From the NCBI GenBank assembly GCA_035376985.1, contig DAOSSA010000017.1, positions 1 through 50,963 on the forward strand: 50,963 bases of DNA, in the 5' to 3' direction. The stretch's first letter is position 1. The number at the start of each line of letters is the position of its first letter. The notes beneath the pieces were generated by a model, which worked only from the letters and a program-made list of their open reading frames with translations, made no database searches and was not told the origin of the DNA. This DNA comes from Brevifilum sp029548365 (GTDB taxonomy: Bacteria > Chloroflexota > Anaerolineae > Anaerolineales > Anaerolineaceae). The position numbers and the translations under genes are program-made. Of this stretch, positions 1 to 7,831 are shown piece after piece.

Positions 1-25
1 CATCGCGAGCTTGCGAAGCGATCTC
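1..25. repeat. REP-like interspersed repeat copy (GCGAAGC core)
   Basis: The first 25 bases read as an imperfect palindrome with GCGAGC and GCGAAGC cores followed by GATCTC. The same pattern recurs at 6921-6949 and, more divergently, at 32814-32840. Such short GC-rich palindromes are known intergenic repeats in many bacteria. The copy is cut by the window edge, so its full extent is unknown. Confidence 0.5.
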
Positions 26-66
26 GGTTTTTGGTGATGCACCCGAAATAGATAACCCCATCGTAG

Positions 67-88
67 GGGCGGACTTCCACGTCCGCCC
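67..88. repeat. Perfect 8-bp hairpin repeat
   Basis: GGGCGGAC (67-74) and GTCCGCCC (81-88) are perfectly complementary around a 6-base loop. The T/A-flanked form GTAGGGGCGGAC resembles a widespread class of intergenic palindromic repeats. There is no U-run after it, so a terminator role is not supported. Confidence 0.5.
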
Positions 89-179
89 AGGGCAGGTACC
101 GCTCAGACTTTGGGATATCATTCGATCGGGGTAAAATAAGGTCTGGTAAGCGGAAAAATAATTAAGCCAAACACGGTGA

Positions 180-527
180 ATGCAGATGAACAATCACTCT
201 GATAATCGAGGAACAAGCCCACACCATGATCATGATCATGATCATGCGCAGCATGTCTATGTCCACAGCCAGGCTGAAAAAAAAGCGGTGATCAATCGCC
301 TTTCGAAGGCTGTGGGTCATATTGAGGCGATCAAGCGCATGGTAGAAAACGATGCCGATTGCAGCCAGATCCTGATCCAGCTTGCTGCGGTGAAAGCGGC
401 GATCAATAACACAGGAAACCTTGTGTTGAAGAATCACATCAGCCACTGCATTGTCCAGGCAGCCAAAGAGGGGAATGAGAAGGCGATCAGCGACCTGAAC
501 ACCGCTATTGATCGGTTTATTAAATAA
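180..527 (+). CDS. CsoR/RcnR-family metal-sensing transcriptional repressor
   Basis: A 115-residue all-helical DUF156 (CsoR/FrmR/RcnR) repressor. Such proteins bind operator DNA as tetramers and are released by a metal ion or, in some members, by aldehydes or sulfur species. The Cu(I)-type ligand set is visible: Cys61 (in NDADCSQ), His86 and Cys90 (in KNHISHC), the C-H-C pattern of CsoR. An extra His/Asp-rich tail at residues 15-29 (HHDHDHDHAQH) precedes the core and probably binds metal as well. An in-frame TGA directly before the ATG at 180 fixes the earliest possible start; ATG at 186 is an alternative. No metal exporter lies next to it in the window; the upstream flank holds only repeats. 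Copper is inferred from the ligands; nickel, zinc or persulfide sensing cannot be excluded. Confidence 0.88.
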   Translation: MQMNNHSDNRGTSPHHDHDHDHAQHVYVHSQAEKKAVINRLSKAVGHIEAIKRMVENDADCSQILIQLAAVKAAINNTGNLVLKNHISHCIVQAAKEGNEKAISDLNTAIDRFIK

Positions 528-562
528 AAAATGCTATTTTTCCACCGCTGGCGCAGCGCTTA

Positions 563-1153
563 TTAAAATTTGTCTTTAATCCCGGCAACCTGGTACATCC
601 TCTCGTTTGAGATCTTCACCTTCACGGTCAGATACTGCCCAAGCAAAGTTTCAAGCTGATCTTCATGCATCAATCCAATGGATACGCTGCTGGCGGTGCT
701 CTGGTGATGCCGGTCAATGCTGGAGCGGCTCATCCCGTGGGCTACTGTCAACACCCCGCCGGGTTTGAGGTCGCCCGCCAGCTTTTCGATCAATCTGGCG
801 GGGCGGAAAAAATGCGGAAAAGCGTTATACACGATGATGCGGTCAAAGGCTGACTCAAACGTGAGTGTTTCAACATCGGCGCAGATCAGGTGAACATTGG
901 GCTGAGAAAACTTCCGGCGAGCGTGTGCGATCATCTCCGGTGAAATATCCACTGCAGTGACCAGAGACACGCCGCGCAGCAGGTAATCCGGGATCAGTAC
1001 GCCCGTACCGCAGGCGACATCCAGAACACAATCGCCAGCTTCCACACCGGCGTTATCGAGGATAGCATCAATCACCGCGTCGTCACGGATCATTTTTGCA
1101 TCCCAAACCGGTGCGCAGCGATCAAAAAATTTGATGATCTCCTGCTGGTTCAT
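563..1153 (-). CDS. Class I SAM-dependent methyltransferase
   Basis: A 196-residue Rossmann-fold methyltransferase of the UbiE/YrrT-like group. The SAM-binding motif I is seen as VLDVACGTGVL (residues about 43-53), followed by the acidic motif AVDIS and a motif IV-like segment around IIVYNAFPHF. The substrate is not evident. It is the last gene of the leftward ECF transporter operon, 49 bp after the S component, so it may act on the imported compound or a product made from it. That link is inference. The start ATG at 1153 is the only sensible one. Confidence 0.82.
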   Translation of the reverse strand: MNQQEIIKFFDRCAPVWDAKMIRDDAVIDAILDNAGVEAGDCVLDVACGTGVLIPDYLLRGVSLVTAVDISPEMIAHARRKFSQPNVHLICADVETLTFESAFDRIIVYNAFPHFFRPARLIEKLAGDLKPGGVLTVAHGMSRSSIDRHHQSTASSVSIGLMHEDQLETLLGQYLTVKVKISNERMYQVAGIKDKF

Positions 1154-1202
1154 GTGGATGCCACCCTCAGCACCTGCGGGAAGTTAAAGCGCAGTACTGC
1201 TT

Positions 1203-1751
1203 TCACGCTGATTTTGGATAGCGTCTGGGGATCAACCTGGCGTTCATCAGTGCAAAGACAATCGTCGGGATCAGCACAAGCTGGATGATAATCCCCGGCA
1301 GGCTGGTGACAAAATAGCTGGCAGCCCAGGTAGCCATGGTGGTGGCTCCGCGCGCAAAGATGAAAGCCCTCGCCAGGCCAGCGACAATCCGCCCGGTCAC
1401 CATGGCGATGATCAAGCTGATGTACAAATCGACGTAGGTTTTCCTGGTGCGGATCAAGGACATTATCAAGCCGCTCACCAACCCGTAAACAGCCAGCTCT
1501 ATGATCATAACAGGCAAAACCGCAACCGGGGGCATACCGGTGAACAGCGTAGACAGGGCAGGCCCAGCCAGTCCGCACAGCAATCCAAAGGGCCAGCCAC
1601 AAATCAGTCCGCACAGGAGGACCGGGATGTGCATCGGCAGATACACCGAACCGGCATTGGGGATGGCATGAAACGCCTGTGGAAGGACCACGCACAGCGC
1701 CAGGCAAACCGCGGTGATAATGGATTTTTTAACAACGGACATTTCTTTCAT
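1203..1751 (-). CDS. ECF transporter S component (substrate-binding membrane subunit)
   Basis: A 182-residue integral membrane protein with about five or six hydrophobic segments, the size and topology of ECF S components. A conspicuous conserved-looking block is LPMHIPVLLCGLICG (about residues 38-52), just after the first membrane helix. S components bind one vitamin or micronutrient and dock on the EcfT-EcfA-EcfA' module. The substrate cannot be assigned from sequence by eye: it does not obviously match BioY, ThiT, RibU or FolT. The start ATG at 1751 has a good AAGGAG ribosome site 9 bases upstream. It lies 89 bp after ecfT in the same operon. Confidence 0.8.
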   Translation of the reverse strand: MKEMSVVKKSIITAVCLALCVVLPQAFHAIPNAGSVYLPMHIPVLLCGLICGWPFGLLCGLAGPALSTLFTGMPPVAVLPVMIIELAVYGLVSGLIMSLIRTRKTYVDLYISLIIAMVTGRIVAGLARAFIFARGATTMATWAASYFVTSLPGIIIQLVLIPTIVFALMNARLIPRRYPKSA

Positions 1752-1840
1752 GATATTTTTCTCCTTTTAATTCAATGGTAAACCAAGTTGAACCTGTTCT
1801 AAAATTAATACAAGTTGTGGTGTTCAGACAACCTCACAAT

Positions 1841-2632
1841 CTACCTGATTAAAATTTGTAAAATACAGATCGCAATCACAATCAACAGAGCGAAATAATC
1901 ATCCACCTTCAGGGGAGCGAATTTTTTCCTGGTACGGCCGGATGCAGAGCGGTAGCCCCTGGCTTCCATCGCGATGGAAAGCTCGTCGGCACGCTTGAAC
2001 GCAGATAAAAAGATCGGAACGACCAGGGGCAGCACAGCAGCGGCTTTTTCAGTCAATTTTTTGCTGTCAAACCTTGCACCCCTGGCTGTCTGCGCTTTGC
2101 GGATCATCTCCGTCTCTTCAGAGAAGGTTGGAATAAACTGGATCGCAATCGACAGGATCATGGCAATTTGCTCGGCAGGGATGCCAACCAGTTTGAATGG
2201 GGAGATGAGGGCTTCGAGCGCGTTGGTGATCTCCATCGGCGCTGTGGAGCTGGTGATGACATTGCTGGCAACCAGCGCAAAAACAACGCGCAGCACAACG
2301 TCGACGCCCTGCATCAAACCAGCGGAAGAGGGTGTGAAGATCCACCAGGAGAACCAGGCATTTTCCGGGCTGTAGAAAAAGGTGTTCATCATGAAAATGA
2401 CCAGAAAGAACCATGATAGTCTTTGAACCGAATTGAGAGCAATCTTGATCGAAAGGCCGGATAGCGCCACAGTGAAGGCCAGAAAAGCCAGTATGACCCC
2501 GTAACCGATCAACGGCCTGACGAGGATGATAGCGGTAACTGAGATGAACAGCCCCAGCAGTTTGACGCGTGGGTCTAACCTGTGAATCGGTGAATCGCCA
2601 GGCAGGTACATACCGGTTGGAAGACGGTTCAT
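1841..2632 (-). CDS. ecfT: ECF transporter T component (transmembrane coupling protein)
   Basis: A 263-residue EcfT/CbiQ-family membrane protein that joins the two ATPases to the S component. Four to five hydrophobic segments are visible, plus the two coupling-helix signatures ARG at residues 183-185 (QTARGARF) and 224-226 (MEARGYR) that contact the ATPases. The N-terminal HRLDPRVKL is typical of the family. Its start codon overlaps the ecfA2 stop (ATGA at 2629-2632), so the two are translationally coupled. Because the S component follows directly, this may be a dedicated rather than shared ECF module. Confidence 0.93.
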   Translation of the reverse strand: MNRLPTGMYLPGDSPIHRLDPRVKLLGLFISVTAIILVRPLIGYGVILAFLAFTVALSGLSIKIALNSVQRLSWFFLVIFMMNTFFYSPENAWFSWWIFTPSSAGLMQGVDVVLRVVFALVASNVITSSTAPMEITNALEALISPFKLVGIPAEQIAMILSIAIQFIPTFSEETEMIRKAQTARGARFDSKKLTEKAAAVLPLVVPIFLSAFKRADELSIAMEARGYRSASGRTRKKFAPLKVDDYFALLIVIAICILQILIR

Positions 2633-3486
2633 CGGCTGGCTCCCTTGCCAATGTTGATTAAGAAAGGCAGCAATTCCTGGTAGCGGATGGTGTCTTGTGG
2701 GATGGGATGACCGCAGGCCGATAATAGGTGCGCCATTTCCCTGGCTGGGCTGATGCCGATGCCTTTTTCCTGGAGTAATGCAACGTCCCTGAAGGCGTGC
2801 TTTGCGGGGGCGTTGATGAGCAAGCGACCGTCTTCGAGTACGATCACGCGCTGGGCGTTCTCTGCGATGGCATCAGCGTTGTGCGAGACCATGATGATCG
2901 TCACGCCGGCTGCGTTCAGATGCGTGGTTAGCTCGAGAAAAGCTGCTCTGCCGCGGGGATCAAGGCCAACGATCGGTTCATCCAGGATCAGGATTTTTGG
3001 TTTTGCCGCCAGAACCCCTGCAATGGCAACCCGCCGTTTCTCACCGCCGGAAAGGCTGAACGGCGATTCGGCGCGGATCGCCTCAAAGTCAAGGCCGACG
3101 GTTTCAATCGCCCAGCGGACATTTTCGGCAATTGTAGTTTTTGATAATCCCGAATGCCTCAATCCAAAAGCTACGTCCTTTTCAACGCTGGTTTCAAATA
3201 ACTGCACCTCGGGGTATTGAAAGACAATGCCCACCTTTCGCCGCAGTTCCTCTCGCGGGTAATCGCGGGCGTTGATGTCCTTTCCGTCGATGAAGATTTG
3301 CCCTTCCAAAGGCGGCATTAACCCTGCGATCAGTTGGATCAGCGTGGATTTACCGCACCCGGTTTTGCCCATGATCCCGACATAGTCGCCATCATCAATC
3401 TGCAGGCTGAAATCCTGTAGAGCCAGCGACTCGAAGATTGTGCCCGGGAAATAAGTGTAGGAGGCGTGCTTTATTTCGATGGGCAT
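2629..3486 (-). CDS. ecfA2: ECF transporter ATPase, second subunit
   Basis: A 285-residue ABC ATPase of the ECF/CbiO family. Walker A is GKTGCGKST (40-48), the Q-loop is FQYPEVQLF (about 89-97), the signature is LSGGE (145-149) and Walker B is ILILDEP (165-171), followed by a switch His in MVSHNAD. The Q-loop form FQYPE and signature LSGGE favour the EcfA2 (EcfA') half of the heterodimer. The start overlaps the 3' end of ecfA1 by 16 bp, and its stop overlaps ecfT. Confidence 0.94.
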   Translation of the reverse strand: MPIEIKHASYTYFPGTIFESLALQDFSLQIDDGDYVGIMGKTGCGKSTLIQLIAGLMPPLEGQIFIDGKDINARDYPREELRRKVGIVFQYPEVQLFETSVEKDVAFGLRHSGLSKTTIAENVRWAIETVGLDFEAIRAESPFSLSGGEKRRVAIAGVLAAKPKILILDEPIVGLDPRGRAAFLELTTHLNAAGVTIIMVSHNADAIAENAQRVIVLEDGRLLINAPAKHAFRDVALLQEKGIGISPAREMAHLLSACGHPIPQDTIRYQELLPFLINIGKGASR

Positions 3487-4304
3487 AGAGCTTCAACCAG
3501 TTCTTGATGGGTCAGCGGGCAGCATGGCAGTGTCACGCCCTCTTTTTGCAGGTCATAATAGGCTCTGATCGGCAGGGGCGGGGTCAAACCGGCGTTATGC
3601 AATAAATCCAGGTTACTGAGGACTTCCCTTGGGCTGCTGACGCCGAGCAGTTTCCCCTGACTGAAAACAGCTACGCGATCCGCCAGCGTTGCTTCCTCCA
3701 CAAGGTGAGTGATCATCACGATCGTCTTGCCTTCTTCTGCATGCAGTTTGTGGATGGTGGAGAGAACCTCCTGCCGACCTTCCGGGTCGAGCATGCTGGT
3801 CGCCTCGTCGAACAGGATGATCTGCGGGTCGATGGCCAGAACGCCAGCGATCGCGATGCGCTGTTTCTGACCGCCGGAAAGCATGTGCGGGGACTTCTTT
3901 TCGAAGCCGTCCATGCCCACAATCGCCAGCGCACGTTCGACCCGCGCGGGGATTTCACCTGCGGGCGTGTCGTAATTTTCCAGCCCGAAGGCGATATCTT
4001 CCTCTATCACGGATGAAACAAACTGGTTGTTGGGATCCTGGAACACCATGCCGCAGTGCCTGCGGATTTCCCAGATGTTGGCTGGATCGCGCGCATCCAG
4101 CCTGGCAACGTTCAGTTCTCCGCCCTGGACGGGCAACAGGGCGTTGATATGCTTGGCGAAGGTGGTTTTGCCGCTCCCGTTTCTGCCCAGAATAACGAGC
4201 CACTCTCCCTGTTCAATATGGAGGGTAACGCCGTCGATGGAGCGATTTTGGCTTCCTTCAAATTCGTATGAGTGCACCAGATCGGTGGCTTCAATAATAA
4301 CCAT
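3471..4304 (-). CDS. ecfA1: ECF transporter ATPase, first subunit
   Basis: A 277-residue ABC ATPase that opens the leftward ECF operon. Walker A is GRNGSGKTT (40-48), the Q-loop is FQDPNNQ (88-94), characteristic of EcfA1, the signature is LSGGQ (142-146), Walker B is IILFDEA (162-168) and the switch His is in MITHLVEE. It should power vitamin or micronutrient uptake together with EcfA2, EcfT and the downstream S component. No strong ribosome site precedes ATG 4304. No recognisable riboswitch was found upstream. Confidence 0.94.
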   Translation of the reverse strand: MVIIEATDLVHSYEFEGSQNRSIDGVTLHIEQGEWLVILGRNGSGKTTFAKHINALLPVQGGELNVARLDARDPANIWEIRRHCGMVFQDPNNQFVSSVIEEDIAFGLENYDTPAGEIPARVERALAIVGMDGFEKKSPHMLSGGQKQRIAIAGVLAIDPQIILFDEATSMLDPEGRQEVLSTIHKLHAEEGKTIVMITHLVEEATLADRVAVFSQGKLLGVSSPREVLSNLDLLHNAGLTPPLPIRAYYDLQKEGVTLPCCPLTHQELVEALCPSK

Positions 4305-4672
4305 AAGATAAAACCTGGCAGCAGACCGGGTGAAACAGCCTGCATCGGAACCTTGTTGTCAGCCAATATCGAATGAATGAACCATCATTATTGATTTGTG
4401 GCTTTTTTTACTTGAGTCAGTTTACTGAATGGAGCCTGATTGTGAAAGCCCCCTGGGGGGATAAACGGGTGGATTATGATGCGCAGTGAATAAAGCATTG
4501 TGAATGGTCCCAATCCCAAATTGCTGTAGCTTCGAGAATGGGTTATTCCTTGCTTAATTTGACAAATTCTGTCTAATATACCAAAATTAAGCTTGAGTAA
4601 GAAAGAAAATAAAAGAAAATTTTTGAACGGGATTCATAATCAATTTCGTTCGAAAGGAAATGGTGAAATCAA
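4305..4672. other. Divergent intergenic region between ecfA1 and the AhpD-like gene
   Basis: 368 bases without a gene between divergently transcribed neighbours, so it should hold promoters for both. It is AT-rich in its right half. A sigma-70-like promoter pointing right is listed separately. I looked for cobalamin, thiamine and preQ1 riboswitch boxes upstream of ecfA1 and saw none. Confidence 0.6.
4559..4587 (+). promoter_or_regulatory. Possible sigma-70 promoter of the AhpD-like gene
   Basis: A consensus -35 box TTGACA (4559-4564) is followed after exactly 17 bases by CAAAAT (4582-4587), which matches the -10 consensus in 4 of 6 positions. It lies about 85 bases before the AhpD-like start codon. 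The -10 is weak, so this is only a candidate. Confidence 0.35.
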
Positions 4673-5158
4673 ATGAAACCACGGCTGAGTTATCCCAAAA
4701 CCTCCCCCGAAGGCGTTGAAATCTTAGGCAAACTGGAAGCTTACATCAAACAGTCCGGACTTGAACCCGAGTTGGTGGAACTGGTCAAATTGCGAGCATC
4801 GCAGATCAATGGCTGCGCCTTCTGTATTGACATGCATACAAAGGACGCCCGCAGCCAGGGCGAAAGCGAGCAACGCTTGTATGGACTGAGTGCCTGGCGG
4901 GAAGCACCGTTTTACACACCGCGGGAACGAGCTGCGCTTGATTGGGCAGAACACGTTACATTAATCAACCAGAATCATGTGCCCGACGCGGTCTATAACC
5001 AGGTCAGGGAGCATTTCTCAGAGAAAGAACTGGTCGATTTAACCTTAGCAGTCATCGCTATCAATTCTTGGAACCGACTGGCGATCAGTTTTCACACGCT
5101 GGCTGGGTCTTACCAGCCAAACCATCCCGTGGCAAAAAAGAATACCCTGGAAAAATAA
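4673..5158 (+). CDS. AhpD-like carboxymuconolactone decarboxylase-family protein
   Basis: A 161-residue protein of the CMD/AhpD superfamily, which includes alkylhydroperoxidase-like peroxidases that reduce peroxides through a thiol pair. The active-site motif is seen as NGCAFCIDMH, with Cys48, Cys51 and His55, preceded by Glu36 and Lys39 in the helix ELVKLRASQ. The family hairpin fold and length fit. A GGTGA sequence 6 bases before ATG 4673 is the likely ribosome site. It stands alone in the operon sense, with its own candidate promoter; the next gene begins 59 bp later on the same strand. Confidence 0.88.
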   Translation: MKPRLSYPKTSPEGVEILGKLEAYIKQSGLEPELVELVKLRASQINGCAFCIDMHTKDARSQGESEQRLYGLSAWREAPFYTPRERAALDWAEHVTLINQNHVPDAVYNQVREHFSEKELVDLTLAVIAINSWNRLAISFHTLAGSYQPNHPVAKKNTLEK

Positions 5159-5217
5159 AGATGTTGAGGTATGCGCCCGATGAGCGATGAATTTAAAAGG
5201 AGGTTGACCGCTGACTT

Positions 5218-6162
5218 ATGGAAGAACGTCAATTAATTTTAAATCCCGTTCCGCCCTTCAGACTGGATCACACCGTTTGGGCGCTGCGCCGGCGACCGGA
5301 TAATATCGTCGACCGCTGGGATGGCGAGACCTACCGGCGTGTGCTGATCGACAATGCAGGAGCGCCGTTTGAAATCGGGGTGAGGATGTCGGGCGGGGTG
5401 GACGCGCCGCAACTCCATGTTTCCATTCACAGCCACAAGGCGAACGGCGAGATAGAACGCCAGATCGCCACAACTGTGGAGCGGGTGCTGGGGATTAATT
5501 TGCACCTGGATGATTTTTACCGCCTGGCTGACCAGGACGATGATTTAAAGCCGCTCGCAGATCGATTTCGAGGTTTTAAGCCGACGCGCTACCCAACCTA
5601 TTTTGAGACTCTGGTCAATGCCATTGCCTGCCAGCAGCTCACGCTGACCATGGGCATTCGTATTTTGAACGAAATGGTAAAAACTTATGGGCTTGAATTT
5701 CGCACCGAAGAGGGGACCTTCTATGCCTTCCCGCGCCCGCAGGACCTGTCGGACGCCGATATCGAAGATTTGCGCAGGATGAAGTTCAGCTACCAGAAAG
5801 CCCGTTACATCACCGGCATTGCGCAATTGATTGTCAGCGGAGAACTTGACCTGGAAGCAATCAATCTGTTGGATGACCGGAGCGCCGTGGAGCGTTTATG
5901 CGAATTAAAGGGCGTCGGGCGGTGGACAGCGGAGTATTACCTCTTGCGGGGGCTTGGGCGGACGCACATCTTCCCTGGCGATGATGTCGGCGGACGCAAT
6001 CACTTGCAGCGTTGGCTGGGGCTGCCCGAGAAGCTGGATCACGATGGCGTCCATCACGTTTTAGAACCCTGGAGGGGCTACGGCGGTCTGGTGTACTTCC
6101 ATCTGCTGATGAAGGGCATTGATGACAAATCCTTACGTGCGATCTTAAAGGAAGAGCGATGA
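5218..6162 (+). CDS. AlkA-type DNA-3-methyladenine glycosylase II (HhH-GPD)
   Basis: A 314-residue base-excision repair glycosylase that removes alkylated bases. The N-terminal third resembles the AlkA_N domain. The helix-hairpin-helix is LKGVGRWTA (230-238) and the catalytic loop is PGDDVG with Asp255/Asp256, the second being the likely catalytic aspartate. It lacks the four Cys of the iron-sulfur EndoIII type, in line with AlkA. An AGGAGG lies 14 bases before ATG 5218, unusually far. An in-frame TGA at 5212 rules out an earlier start. Its stop overlaps the DUF488 gene by 4 bp (ATGA), so both are one operon. Confidence 0.9.
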   Translation: MEERQLILNPVPPFRLDHTVWALRRRPDNIVDRWDGETYRRVLIDNAGAPFEIGVRMSGGVDAPQLHVSIHSHKANGEIERQIATTVERVLGINLHLDDFYRLADQDDDLKPLADRFRGFKPTRYPTYFETLVNAIACQQLTLTMGIRILNEMVKTYGLEFRTEEGTFYAFPRPQDLSDADIEDLRRMKFSYQKARYITGIAQLIVSGELDLEAINLLDDRSAVERLCELKGVGRWTAEYYLLRGLGRTHIFPGDDVGGRNHLQRWLGLPEKLDHDGVHHVLEPWRGYGGLVYFHLLMKGIDDKSLRAILKEER

Positions 6163-6509
6163 TCAAATTAAAACGAGTTTATGAAAGTGTCGACCCAGGC
6201 GATGGCGTGCGCTTCCTGATTGAGCGCTTATGGCCGCGCGGCATGAAGAAAGAAGCTGTGAAGATGGATGCCTGGCTGAAAGAGGTTGCGCCCAGCAATG
6301 AGCTGCGCAAGTGGTTCGGGCACGACCCGGATAAGTGGGAGCAGTTTCAGGAACGCTACCGGGCTGAATTGAAGACCAACCCGGCAGGGTGGGAGCCGAT
6401 CTTGCAGGCGGCCAGGCAGGGCGATGTGACTTTGTTGTACAGCACCCATGACCTGGAGCATAATAACGCCGTTGTCTTGAAGCAGTTTTTGGAGGAACGC
6501 CTGGGTTAG
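6159..6509 (+). CDS. DUF488 family protein
   Basis: A 116-residue DUF488 (YeaO-like) protein. Family hallmarks seen are RVYE near the N-terminus, FLIERLWPRGMKK (residues 20-32), WFGHDPDKW and the C-terminal LLYSTHDLEHNNAVVL. The biochemical role of the family is not settled. The gene starts inside the stop codon of the upstream DNA glycosylase gene (ATGA overlap), so the two are co-translated. That suggests, but does not show, a role related to DNA or base damage. Confidence 0.9.
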   Translation: MIKLKRVYESVDPGDGVRFLIERLWPRGMKKEAVKMDAWLKEVAPSNELRKWFGHDPDKWEQFQERYRAELKTNPAGWEPILQAARQGDVTLLYSTHDLEHNNAVVLKQFLEERLG

Positions 6510-6577
6510 CGCTTGAAATCGGGTCAATTTATTGGCGCCGACAAAGGGTGGCGCGAATTGAATAAGGGGCTAACTTT

Positions 6578-6772
6578 TCAGGGCAGTTGACGGATCAGGA
6601 TGTAGCCGTTGCTTGATCCCGGCATATTTTTTAGCGAAGGATTGGGCTTCAGGCTGATCACCTGGAAATCCTGATCGCCAATGGAGAAGATATCACATTC
6701 GTGAACGATTAAGATGTCGCTTTCCCCCGTGTCCTCGTTCCAGACGGAGATTCTCGCTCCTCTTCTGCACAT
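6578..6772 (-). CDS. Small hypothetical protein, uncertain
   Basis: An open frame of 64 residues starting at ATG 6772 (or 75 residues from TTG 6805). It reads like a small beta-rich domain (ARISVWNEDTG, IFSIGDQDFQVISLKPNP, NGYILIRQLP) rather than a random frame. No ribosome site is clear. An inverted repeat (6806-6863) lies immediately upstream. It could be a real small protein, or the 3' remnant of a larger gene cut off by that repeat. I do not recognise the family. Confidence 0.35.
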   Translation of the reverse strand: MCRRGARISVWNEDTGESDILIVHECDIFSIGDQDFQVISLKPNPSLKNMPGSSNGYILIRQLP

Positions 6773-6805
6773 TCTCTTGTTCAACCCCTGTTGTCTCTCA
6801 AACAA

Positions 6806-6863
6806 AGACCCGCGGGGTTTATGATTAATCTCCGCAGACCATGCGTGAAAACCCCGCGGGTCT
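6806..6863. repeat. Long inverted repeat, 15-bp arms
   Basis: AGACCCGCGGGGTTT (6806-6820) and AAACCCCGCGGGTCT (6849-6863) are exact reverse complements separated by 28 bases. The arms are extremely GC-rich in the middle. No U-run follows on either strand, so it is more like an interspersed palindromic repeat than a terminator. It lies between the DUF488 gene and the lipoprotein gene. Confidence 0.7.
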
Positions 6864-6920
6864 ATTCTTATTTGTGAGATTGCTTCTCACTTGCTAGCCC
6901 GTGATGAAAAACACACGCGT

Positions 6921-6949
6921 TGTCATTGCGAACGAAGTGAAGCAATCTC
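6921..6949. repeat. REP-like interspersed repeat
   Basis: The sequence TGTCATTGCGAACGAAG followed by TGAAGCAATCTC matches a repeat type common in many genomes, which reads CHCERSEAI when translated by accident. A partial inverted copy (GAGATCGC) follows at about 6980. The same core is seen at 1-25. Confidence 0.6.
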
Positions 6950-7030
6950 TGGTGGAAACATGCGATCACTCAAAACCCCGAGATCGCAAGAACGCATAAG
7001 AAAACAGAAAATCAGTATGCCGACAACTGC

Positions 7031-7831
7031 TTACCAGCAGGGACCGGAGGATTCCCATTCTCCGGATTTGCTCTTGATCGTATCAACCGAATAATAGAAG
7101 CCACACGAGTCATAACAGCTCATCCCAACCAGGCAGGAATTGTCTTCGTAGCGGCGGTATTCGATTTCGCAAGTTAAATTAATCCCCCTGACGGGGCAGC
7201 TGGGGGGATTGTAGCCCCAGGTGATGTCAGCAGGAAAAAAATCTGCTCTTGGCCAGATAAACCCCACGGGGGTTGGTGTGAGTGGAATAATGTCAAGATC
7301 AGTAGTAAAGGACCCCGCGTAAACGCGGTAGGTATGCGCTTCATCTGCGAAAAACTCAAACGCTTTGAGGCTGGTGCCAAATAAGTTCGCATCTGTGCTG
7401 CACACCAGCAGGTTAACCTGGCTGGGATCGGGTTCGCAGGTCAGATCATGACCATCGACGGTTCCAAAATAAGGTGATTTCACGCCAGGCGCGATGAAAT
7501 AAAACAAAGTTCCATCAGAATTTGCATAAGCTTTGTACACCCGTGCATGCTCGAAGCCTGAGTATTTTGTCGGTGTGGCGGTTGGGGTTGTGGTCGAAGT
7601 CGCAGTCGATGACTTTTCAGCGGTGGGTGAGGGTGTGCCTGTCAGGGTTGGTGCTGGTGTTGCTGTTAGCGATGGAGACAGCGTTGGGCTGGCGGGGTCA
7701 GGATAGGGCGAATCGATTGCCGAGGTAGTTTTTGCGATTATTAGATCATCAGGTGCGTTGCAAGCTGAAAGCAAAAACAGGAAAGTGGTAAGAATAAGAC
7801 CGGTAATGACGAGGGTTGATTGATTTTTCAT
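7031..7831 (-). CDS. Lipoprotein with Thr/Pro-rich linker, function unknown
   Basis: A 266-residue exported protein. Residues 1-24 form a lipoprotein signal peptide ending in the lipobox LLSAC with Cys24. Residues about 40-88 are a low-complexity Ser/Thr/Pro/Ala linker (repeats such as PTLTGTPSPT), typical of envelope proteins in Anaerolineae. The C-terminal domain (about 90-266) is beta-rich and contains around ten cysteines, several near the C-terminus (CPVRG, LTCE, SCLVGMSCYDSCG, PCW), which suggests extracellular disulfides. I do not recognise the domain. It is probably monocistronic, with repeat-rich DNA on both sides. Confidence 0.75.
   Translation of the reverse strand: MKNQSTLVITGLILTTFLFLLSACNAPDDLIIAKTTSAIDSPYPDPASPTLSPSLTATPAPTLTGTPSPTAEKSSTATSTTTPTATPTKYSGFEHARVYKAYANSDGTLFYFIAPGVKSPYFGTVDGHDLTCEPDPSQVNLLVCSTDANLFGTSLKAFEFFADEAHTYRVYAGSFTTDLDIIPLTPTPVGFIWPRADFFPADITWGYNPPSCPVRGINLTCEIEYRRYEDNSCLVGMSCYDSCGFYYSVDTIKSKSGEWESSGPCW

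Noticed and set aside
162..446. 94-residue minus-strand frame opposite the CsoR-like gene
   Set aside because: It is the antisense shadow of a clear DUF156 gene; its IMIMIM stretch is the complement of the His/Asp codons.
4305..4672. Riboswitch before the ECF operon
   Set aside because: I looked for cobalamin, thiamine and preQ1 consensus boxes on the minus strand and found none.
6891..7094. Open frame on the + strand reading CHCERSEAI
   Set aside because: It is the accidental translation of a REP-like repeat and overlaps the end of the lipoprotein gene; no ribosome site.
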